Shown piece after piece: positions 1-5,154 of a DNA stretch of 8,383 bases (position 1 is its first letter; the number at the start of each line of letters is the position of its first letter). The translations under genes were made by a program, and so were the position numbers. The notes under the pieces are model-generated. The model was not told the origin of the DNA. It made no database searches and worked only from the letters and a program-made list of their open reading frames with translations. Origin of the DNA: VRUE01 sp040901495 (GTDB lineage Bacteria > Actinomycetota > Thermoleophilia > Solirubrobacterales > 70-9); assembly GCA_040901495.1 (NCBI GenBank), contig JBBDYO010000012.1, positions 1 to 8,383 of the forward strand, given 5' to 3'.

Positions 1-405
1 GTAGCCGACCGCGTCGGCGCCGAGCCGCACCGCGTCCTCGACGCTGGCGTTGCAGGAAGAGAACGCCTTGGCCGAGGAGGGGAGGTCGGTCTTGCCGTTG
101 ACCTTGAGGATCAGCGGCACCTGCCCGGCGTAGTCGGGGTAGTACTTGCTTGCCATCCCGATCTGGCAGGCGAGGGCCGAGTAGCCCGCCTCAGCCGCGA
201 GCCGGAACTGGTAGTCGGGGTCCTTGGAGGCCGGATTGGGGAAGAAGTCGCGCGGCCCGTGCTCGATGCCCTGGTCAATCGGCAGCAACATCAGGGTCCC
301 TTGGCCGGGTCCGAACTCGAACAGCAGCCGGTGCAGCCGGGTCCGTTTGCCAGGGGCCAGCTCGGCCAGCAGCGATTTCTGCTCGGTCAGGCTCTTCAAC
401 TCCAC
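1..405 (-). CDS. fbaB: Class I fructose-bisphosphate aldolase, DhnA/FbaB type (5' part, 3' end outside window)
   Basis: This is the N-terminal 135 residues of a leftward gene that stays open to the window edge. It matches the DhnA/FbaB class I aldolase family, which reversibly cleaves fructose 1,6-bisphosphate to dihydroxyacetone phosphate and glyceraldehyde 3-phosphate in the cytoplasm through a lysine Schiff base. The visible signatures are the early barrel-strand motif DQGIEHGP (about residues 44-51), then LACQIGMA, LILKVNGKT and the terminal DAVRLGADAVGY. The Schiff-base lysine lies in the missing part. I chose the GTG at 403-405 because a consensus Shine-Dalgarno AGGAGG (minus strand, 415-420) sits 9 nt upstream and the homology begins just after. 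The gene is divergent from the zinc-ribbon/rhomboid gene. The family assignment is firm; the substrate could be a related sugar phosphate. Confidence 0.9.
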   Translation of the reverse strand, partial: MELKSLTEQKSLLAELAPGKRTRLHRLLFEFGPGQGTLMLLPIDQGIEHGPRDFFPNPASKDPDYQFRLAAEAGYSALACQIGMASKYYPDYAGQVPLILKVNGKTDLPSSAKAFSSCNASVEDAVRLGADAVGY

Positions 406-499
406 GACTAGATTCCTCCTCGAAGACGGGTTCACCCGCAGTATGCCATCGGCGACCGGCTGCCGAACGGTTGGGAGCGGGAGTTATCCTCGAAAGACC
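406..499. promoter_or_regulatory. Divergent intergenic region between the aldolase and zinc-ribbon/rhomboid genes
   Basis: These 94 nt must hold the promoters for both divergent genes. On the minus strand TTCGGC and CATACT, 16 nt apart, are a weak -35/-10 candidate for the aldolase, followed by its strong AGGAGG. On the plus strand TATCCT at 485-490 is a possible -10 so close to the ATG at 500 that the transcript would be leaderless or nearly so; I see no matching -35. A short inverted repeat, CGGGT-tc-ACCCG (427-438), lies between the aldolase -10 candidate and its ribosome binding site and could be an operator or chance. All promoter boxes here are by eye and weak. Confidence 0.35.
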
Positions 500-1258
500 A
501 TGAGTGGGACTGAGCTCAGCGTGATCTGCAAGAACTGCGGCTCCGAGGTCAGTCCCTACGTCACGGAGTGCCCCTATTGCGGCACGCGACTGCGCAAGCG
601 GGCGCCGAAGCTGGAGCGCCGCGGAGACGGGCTGGAGGCCAAGACCCGAGGCGCGACGGCGCGGTTCCGCCGCCTGCGCAAGCGGGCCGCCTCGATCGGG
701 TCCGAGCGTCCCTACGTGACGATCTTCGCGATCGGGCTCTCCGCGGCCCTGCTGCTGATTCAGAAGGCAACCGGTGCCTCCCTGAGCGAGCTCGGCGCTC
801 TTACCGTGCCGATCGAGGGCGAGTGGTGGCGGCTCGTGACGGGCCCGTTCGTCCACGAGAACGTCGGCTACCTCTTCGTCGTTGCGCTCGGCCTGGCGAT
901 CTTCTCAACCGGCCTGGAGCGGCGCTTCGGCAGCCTCAAAACCGCGGCTCTTCTCCTCATCGGGGGAGCCGCCGGCATGTTGTGTGCGTTGGGGGCCGCC
1001 AGCTGGATGGATGAAACGACCCTGATCGCCGGTGGCAACGGGATGGCCCTGGCCGCGCTGACCGGCTGGGCCCTGACGTCGAATGCGGCAAGAGCGCGGG
1101 ACCCGTTCAACCATGACTACGACCGCATCGCAGTGATCGTTGCCGGAGCTGTCTTGTTCGTCTTGCCGATTGTCCAGACCACCGCCAGCTTCGCGGCTGC
1201 CGGCGGGGGCATCCTTGCCGCGAGTTGCCTCACGGTCGCTTGGCGCTGGCCCAAATAG
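500..1258 (+). CDS. Zinc-ribbon protein with a rhomboid-like membrane domain lacking catalytic residues
   Basis: The protein has 252 residues. The N-terminus is a zinc ribbon with two CxxC knuckles (C10, C13, C24, C27), followed by a basic linker (29-70) and about six hydrophobic segments (roughly 72-90, 121-139, 148-166, 176-193, 210-226, 231-247). The middle matches the rhomboid fold: a WWRLVTGPFVHEN loop, a GLERRFG motif after TM2, and GGNG where the protease has GxSG. In rhomboid intramembrane proteases the active site is the Ser of GxSG plus a His in TM6, helped by His and Asn in TM2. Here these positions read N180, no His in the last segment, Y124 and V128, so it should be proteolytically inactive. 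The ATG at 500 is chosen because the zinc ribbon starts right after it; an in-frame ATG at 224 would overlap the divergent aldolase. The ribosome binding site is weak. It heads the four-gene run and ends 9 nt before the next gene. The partner or substrate is unknown. Confidence 0.8.
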   Translation: MSGTELSVICKNCGSEVSPYVTECPYCGTRLRKRAPKLERRGDGLEAKTRGATARFRRLRKRAASIGSERPYVTIFAIGLSAALLLIQKATGASLSELGALTVPIEGEWWRLVTGPFVHENVGYLFVVALGLAIFSTGLERRFGSLKTAALLLIGGAAGMLCALGAASWMDETTLIAGGNGMALAALTGWALTSNAARARDPFNHDYDRIAVIVAGAVLFVLPIVQTTASFAAAGGGILAASCLTVAWRWPK

Positions 1259-1267
1259 GCTGAGCCC

Positions 1268-1600
1268 GTGCCTGGGAGCGATGAGGAGAGACTCAACGCC
1301 GCAATCGAGCGGCTGACCGACTCCGAGCGCTTCTCGGAGGCCGAGCGGATCGTCTCGAGGGCGGCGCCGCAGTTGCAGCGCGTCCTGGCCACCGCCCTCG
1401 CCGAGGGCGGCTGGTTCGGCGAGCCGCACAAATCGGAGGCGCTCAAGGCCGCCACCGTGCCCGACCCCGACGAGCGGATCGCCGCAATCAGCGCTCTGCT
1501 CGCCGAGGAGGCGAGAATGGCGATGATGGTTGGCGTTACCGTCGGCTGGGCATTACACGAAGAGATGACCGACCCCCAAGACCCCAAGGGAGAGGACTGA
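1268..1600 (+). CDS. Small helical protein of unknown function
   Basis: The protein has 110 residues and I do not recognise the family. It starts at GTG 9 nt after the rhomboid-like gene stops, and it ends 4 nt before the ATG of the metallo-hydrolase, so translational coupling within one transcript is likely. The sequence is rich in Ala, Glu and Arg with heptad-like helical stretches (about 5-45 and 68-88), a GGWFGEPH turn near 47-54, and an acidic, Pro-containing tail. There is no signal peptide, membrane segment or metal motif. It carries a TTA leucine codon (1553-1555, Leu96), the only one I noticed in any gene of this window. Reality is supported by its fit in the operon and GC-rich codon use; function cannot be inferred. 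Confidence 0.7.
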   Translation: MPGSDEERLNAAIERLTDSERFSEAERIVSRAAPQLQRVLATALAEGGWFGEPHKSEALKAATVPDPDERIAAISALLAEEARMAMMVGVTVGWALHEEMTDPQDPKGED

Positions 1601-1604
1601 AGCG

Positions 1605-2318
1605 ATGGAGATCAAGTTCCACGGCCATTCGTGCTTCGAGCTGAGCGAGGGGGAGACGACCGTCCTGGTCGACCCGTTCCTGAAGCCGAACAACCCGGTC
1701 GCCGTGGCTACCGCCGAGGAGGTCGAGCCGACCCACATCGTGATCAGCCACGGCCACGCCGACCACATGGCCGACGCGGTTCCGGTGGCGAAGCGGACGG
1801 GGGCGCACTGCGTCGCGGTCGTCGAGATAGCCAAATGGCTCGAAGGTCGGGGCATCGCCGAGGTCAGCGACCCGAACATCGGCGGCACGGTCGAGTTCGA
1901 CTGGGGCTGGGTCAAGCTCGTCCCCGCCTGGCATACGAGCACGCTTCCGGGCTCCGCGGAGGCGCCGTTCAGCGCCGAGCACGGGACCGCGATCGGCACT
2001 GCGGCGGGCCTGCTGATCAACCTCGGCGGCGAGACCGTCTACCACGCTGGCGACACCTGCCTGTTCAGCGACATGAAGCTGATCGCCGAGCGCAATCCTG
2101 TTGACGTCGCGCTGCTGCCGATCGGCGGCCACTACACGATGGACCGCCACGACGGGGCGGTTGCCGCCGAGTTCATCGGCGCGGGGACGGTGATCCCGAT
2201 GCACTACGACACGTTTCCGCCGATCGAGATCGACAGCGAGGCGTTCAAGTCTGAGGTCGAGTCGAAGACCTCCTCGCAGGTGGTGCTGCTGAAGCCGGGG
2301 GAGACGCACTCGGCCTGA
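1605..2318 (+). CDS. UPF0173-type metal-dependent hydrolase (metallo-beta-lactamase fold)
   Basis: The protein has 237 residues, the usual length for the UPF0173/UlaG-like branch of the metallo-beta-lactamase superfamily. The N-terminal strand pattern MEIKFHGHSCFEL is typical. The dinuclear metal site is complete: HGHADH (H49, H51, D53, H54), H110 in WHTS, D150 in YHAGDT, and H200 in PMHYDTFPP. The extra GGHYTMD motif (174-180) is also characteristic. These enzymes are cytoplasmic phosphodiesterase- or lactonase-like hydrolases; the substrate of this branch is generally unassigned, so no reaction is claimed. A good ribosome binding site (AAGGGAGAGGA, about 1586-1596) precedes the ATG and lies within the end of the upstream gene. 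A hairpin follows the stop, then the R2lox gene 75 nt downstream. Confidence 0.93.
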   Translation: MEIKFHGHSCFELSEGETTVLVDPFLKPNNPVAVATAEEVEPTHIVISHGHADHMADAVPVAKRTGAHCVAVVEIAKWLEGRGIAEVSDPNIGGTVEFDWGWVKLVPAWHTSTLPGSAEAPFSAEHGTAIGTAAGLLINLGGETVYHAGDTCLFSDMKLIAERNPVDVALLPIGGHYTMDRHDGAVAAEFIGAGTVIPMHYDTFPPIEIDSEAFKSEVESKTSSQVVLLKPGETHSA

Positions 2319-2325
2319 GCCAGAT

Positions 2326-2343
2326 ACTGGCTGAGCAGCCAGT
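2326..2343 (+). terminator. Hairpin between the metallo-hydrolase and R2lox genes
   Basis: ACTGGCT and AGCCAGT form a perfect 7-bp stem around a GAGC loop, 7 nt after the hydrolase stop codon. There is no T tract, so it may be a weak or partial terminator, or an mRNA-stabilising 3' hairpin. If it terminates, R2lox needs its own promoter in 2344-2393, where TAGGCT (2352-2357) is the only -10-like box I see. Confidence 0.4.
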
Positions 2344-2393
2344 CTCGCGCTAGGCTCGCTCGAACCGCGCAGCCGAGTCGAGGGGAGAAGCAG

Positions 2394-3320
2394 ATGGAGG
2401 CCAAAGAGGCGACCGGGATCCAGTCGAGGACCGAGCGAGCCGACTTCCAGGAGACCGCCGATCCGGCGCTGATGGAGGCCGCTGACCACACCGCCAACGT
2501 CAAGCTGCTCGACTACAAGGAGCTCTACCTGCTCTGGGAGCGCCAGCAGTGGCAGACCCAGGAGCTCGACTTCACCAGGGACCGCGAAGATTGGCACGAG
2601 CGGATCAGCGAGGAGGAGCGCTTCCAAAGGATGTACGGGCTCTCCTCCTTCTTCATCGGCGAGCAGAAAGTCGCCGAGGAGCTAGGCCCGATCATGCGCG
2701 CGGCTCCTACCGAGGACCAGAAAATCTTCCTCTGCACGCAGATCGCCGACGAGGCGCGCCATGTGCGCTTCTTCGAGCGCTTCTACAGCGAGGTCGGCGT
2801 GCTCGAGTCCGACAACCTCTCCCAGATGCTCGAGGAGACCTCCGAGCACCTGAACGACAACTTCGGCCGCCTCTTCGACGAGATGCTGAAGAAGCGCACC
2901 GATCGCCTCTCGGCCGAGCCAGAGGACACCGAGGCCCTGGTCGAGGCGGTGACCCTCTACCACATGGTGATCGAGGGAATGCTGGCCCTCACCGGGCAGC
3001 ACTTCATCATGGATTACAACGAACGCGAGGGCCTGCTGCCGGCCTTCGTCGAGGGCTTCCAGAACGTCGCTCGCGACGAGCACCGCCATGTCGCCTTCGG
3101 CTCGGTCTTCCTGCGCGAGAAGGCTCACGAGGACGATCGCTACAAACAGGCGATCCAGCGCACCCTGGAAGAGGCGACTCCGGTTGCCGAGGGTGTGCTC
3201 TCGCCGCCCTGGGCACCCGAGGGAGACGACTGGGAACTGTTCGGGTACTCACTGGAAGACACCCGCAAGTTCGCCGCCACCTGCCTGATGCGCCGCCTCA
3301 AAGTAATCGGCTTGGGCTGA
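2394..3320 (+). CDS. R2-like ligand-binding oxidase (R2lox), ferritin-like dimetal protein
   Basis: The protein has 308 residues and an all-helical ferritin-like fold. The dimetal ligands can be read in order: E90 (in GEQKV), E120xxH123 (in DEARH), E194 (in YHMVIEG) and E229xxH232 (in DEHRH). Two further residues identify the R2lox subgroup rather than true ribonucleotide reductase R2: V93, three after the first Glu, and Y189, five before E194. In Mycobacterium tuberculosis Rv0233 these positions form the Val-Tyr ether crosslink beside a Mn/Fe site and a bound long-chain fatty acid. R2lox is often misannotated as NrdB. Its physiological substrate is not known; a hydrocarbon or lipid oxidation role is proposed for the family. 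The start has GGGGAGAAG just upstream. No nrdA is nearby, consistent with a non-RNR role. An AurF-type N-oxygenase is the main alternative but lacks this crosslink pair. Confidence 0.85.
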   Translation: MEAKEATGIQSRTERADFQETADPALMEAADHTANVKLLDYKELYLLWERQQWQTQELDFTRDREDWHERISEEERFQRMYGLSSFFIGEQKVAEELGPIMRAAPTEDQKIFLCTQIADEARHVRFFERFYSEVGVLESDNLSQMLEETSEHLNDNFGRLFDEMLKKRTDRLSAEPEDTEALVEAVTLYHMVIEGMLALTGQHFIMDYNEREGLLPAFVEGFQNVARDEHRHVAFGSVFLREKAHEDDRYKQAIQRTLEEATPVAEGVLSPPWAPEGDDWELFGYSLEDTRKFAATCLMRRLKVIGLG

Positions 3321-3323
3321 GCC

Positions 3324-3354
3324 CCGGCCCTAGAGGGGTTGGATCCAGGGCCGG
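3324..3354. terminator. Bidirectional hairpin between convergent R2lox and sigma-factor genes
   Basis: CCGGCCCT (3324-3331) and AGGGCCGG (3347-3354) pair as a perfect 8-bp stem around a 15-nt loop. It lies 3 nt after the R2lox stop and 4 nt from the stop of the leftward sigma gene, the right place for a shared terminator. No U tract is present on either strand, as is common in high-GC actinobacteria. Confidence 0.6.
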
Positions 3355-3358
3355 TCGA

Positions 3359-4918
3359 CTATTCGCCAGCGGGCGTCGCGCCAGAGGGCGCCGGGGCTTC
3401 CGGTTCGGCGGGAGGCGCCGATTCGGAGCCAGACCCAGAGGTTTCGCCCGAGCCTGAGCCCGCTGGGGGCGTACCGGAGGACGATTCCGACGAGGGCGGT
3501 CCGCTGGGCGGTGGCGGCGGAGCTTCCGCCGGGGGCGAAGAAGCGCCTTCGGCTGGCGGATTAGAAGGTGGCGGGCCACCCCCTACGGTGACGACCAAGA
3601 TGCCGTCGGGGTGCGTCTCGGGCGGAGGTTTGGAGACGGTCACGCCCGGTGCGATCGGGTTTGTCGTCGCCACGGATTCGCTGTTTTCCCCAAGGGCGCT
3701 GGTTGGGCCGATCTCTTCGGTTTCCGAGGTGGCCTCCGGAGCGACTGGGATAGGGGCGGGCACCGGCGCGTCAGGTGGTGGTGCGACAGCCTCGACCGGG
3801 GGCCGCGGGATTGCGATATGCGGCGCAAGCGCAATCGACGGCGCGTGACGAGCACTGGAGGCGGATGCCTTCGAGCTCACCGGGGGCGGGGCAACCTGCT
3901 GCTTGACCTCCACGGCGCCGGCCGTGATGACCGCCGCGGTCACGACGCCGGCGACGGCCTTCGTCCCGATGGCCCCGCCAACCGCGCTGAGCCCTCCGGC
4001 CGCGCTGCCGCCGCTGAGTGCCGCGCCGACGGCTCCGGCTCCGGTCGCCGTTGCGCCGGCACCGGCCGCGGCACTTCCACCCGCTCCCGCTCCCGCTCCT
4101 GCGCCGCCAAACCCAAGCTTGGAAGCGATGAACGCTTTCAGCGCCAGCAGCGGCCCGATCGGGGAGAGCGCCGCCAGCACCTTGTCGTTTGAGCGAACCT
4201 GGGTCCGGAAGTCAGCGCACTCCTCGCAGTCGCGAACGTGGCGACGGACTGGACCGGAGACCTTGCGCAGGCCCTCGGCGGCCTCGGCGAGCTCAACCCG
4301 CACCTCGCCGCAGGTCAGCTGCCGTGCCTGGCTCGCCTCGGCTAGGGAGATCCGCGCCCGGACGAGCAGCGACTTGACCGACGGCACGCTGGTCTCCATC
4401 GCCTGCGCGATTTCCTCGTAGGACATCGCGTCCATCTCGCGCAGCATCAGCGCGCAGCGCTGGGTCTCCGGGAGTTTGCCTACGTCGCTGAGGAGTTGGC
4501 GGAACTCCTCGCGGTTGTGGACCTTCTCGGCAGTGGACGCGGCCTCGACCATCGGCACCATGTCCATCGATTCCTGGGCGTCCGCGGTCGGTTTGCGGAG
4601 GTGGTTGAGGCAGCGGTTGCGGGCGATGCGATAGAGCCACGGCCGCAAGTTGATCTCGCGGTCATCGGCCAGCATCGCCCGGTAGGCATTGACGAAGACC
4701 TCCTGGAGTACGTCCTCGGCGTCCTCGGTCGAGCCAAGCATCTGCCGGCAAAAGCCCAGCAGACGCCCCTGATAGCGATCGACGATCGCTTCAAAGGCCC
4801 CCGGGTTGCCGTTCCGGGCCATCGCGATCAGCCGATCGTCCCCCTGCAGCTTGAGCAGCGGTGATCGCCGGGCGAGAAGTCCGCGCTGACTGGCGTGGGT
4901 TAGAGCTGATGCCTCCAA
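3359..4918 (-). CDS. ECF sigma factor fused to an anti-sigma-type zinc finger, membrane segment and Pro-rich tail
   Basis: The protein has 519 residues, against about 200 for a usual ECF sigma factor. Region 2 (about 40-105) carries DAEDVLQEVF (67-75) and RPWLYRIARNRCLNHLR. Region 4 (about 138-195) carries LPETQR and the helix-turn-helix YEEIAQAMETSVPSVKSLL. Next comes a zf-HC2/ZAS-like finger, C203 and H227xxxC231xxC234, as found in anti-sigma factors. A Gly/Ala-rich stretch (270-317) leads to a hydrophobic segment (about 321-337). The last 180 residues are rich in Pro, Ala, Ser and Glu and would lie outside the membrane. The chain thus resembles a sigma factor joined to its own anti-sigma factor, presumably held at the membrane until a signal or proteolysis frees it; that mechanism is inferred. 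The start is TTG with GGAGAG 6 nt upstream; an internal ATG at codon 33 is an alternative with a poorer site. Target promoters are unknown, and there is no separate anti-sigma gene beside it. Confidence 0.92.
   Translation of the reverse strand: MEASALTHASQRGLLARRSPLLKLQGDDRLIAMARNGNPGAFEAIVDRYQGRLLGFCRQMLGSTEDAEDVLQEVFVNAYRAMLADDREINLRPWLYRIARNRCLNHLRKPTADAQESMDMVPMVEAASTAEKVHNREEFRQLLSDVGKLPETQRCALMLREMDAMSYEEIAQAMETSVPSVKSLLVRARISLAEASQARQLTCGEVRVELAEAAEGLRKVSGPVRRHVRDCEECADFRTQVRSNDKVLAALSPIGPLLALKAFIASKLGFGGAGAGAGAGGSAAAGAGATATGAGAVGAALSGGSAAGGLSAVGGAIGTKAVAGVVTAAVITAGAVEVKQQVAPPPVSSKASASSARHAPSIALAPHIAIPRPPVEAVAPPPDAPVPAPIPVAPEATSETEEIGPTSALGENSESVATTNPIAPGVTVSKPPPETHPDGILVVTVGGGPPPSNPPAEGASSPPAEAPPPPPSGPPSSESSSGTPPAGSGSGETSGSGSESAPPAEPEAPAPSGATPAGE
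4082..4099. repeat. Three tandem copies of CGCTCC inside the sigma-factor gene
   Basis: Three exact copies of the hexamer CGCTCC encode the alternating Gly-Ala stretch near residues 273-279 of the leftward sigma protein. The flanking bases are imperfect copies. The repeat keeps the reading frame when copies are gained or lost, so it could vary linker length between strains. It may also be no more than biased codon use in a low-complexity linker. Confidence 0.6.
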
Positions 4919-5036
4919 GCTGCACTCTCCAGGGAAGGCGTGGTCTATCGCTAAGACACCGTAGCACTGGGGTAGTTGCGCTCCTACAGCACTTTTAAGG
5001 CAGGTTTAGATCCTGCTCGCGGGTACCATCGAGCGG

Positions 5037-5121
5037 GCCCGGGTGGCGAAATCGGTAAACGCGGCGCACTTAAAATGCACTGCCCTATTTGGGCTTGCGG
5101 GTTCAAGTCCCGCCCCGGGCA
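5037..5121 (+). tRNA. tRNA-Leu, anticodon UAA
   Basis: The full cloverleaf can be folded: acceptor GCCCGGG/CCCGGGC, D stem GCG/CGC with GG in the loop, anticodon loop CTTAAAA with anticodon TAA (5071-5073), a long type II variable arm GCCC-TATTT-GGGC (5082-5094), and T arm GCGGG-TTCAAGT-CCCGC. The discriminator is A; CCA is not encoded. The long variable arm and the anticodon give Leu reading UUA (and UUG). One oddity is a C-A mismatch in the anticodon stem (C5065 against A5079). UUA is a very rare codon in such genomes; in Streptomyces the equivalent tRNA is the regulatory bldA product. The gene is divergent from the sigma gene and 33 nt upstream of the ThDP enzyme. Confidence 0.95.
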
Positions 5122-5154
5122 CTTTCGACTTCGAGGGCATAGGCTCCCGGCTTC

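Noticed and set aside
224..499. N-terminal extension of the zinc-ribbon/rhomboid frame from the ATG at 224
   Set aside because: It would overlap the divergent aldolase gene for 182 nt and encode a Ser/Arg-rich shadow. The zinc ribbon begins right after the ATG at 500.
1536..2627. Long leftward open frame of 363 codons opposite the metallo-hydrolase and R2lox genes
   Set aside because: It is the antisense shadow of two well-supported genes and has no family signature.
2394..3320. Annotation as ribonucleotide reductase beta subunit (NrdB)
   Set aside because: The Val/Tyr crosslink pair at R2lox spacing and the absence of a neighbouring nrdA point to R2lox.
4082..4099. CRISPR-like or regulatory repeat array
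   Set aside because: Only three 6-nt units, in frame inside a coding Gly-Ala linker.
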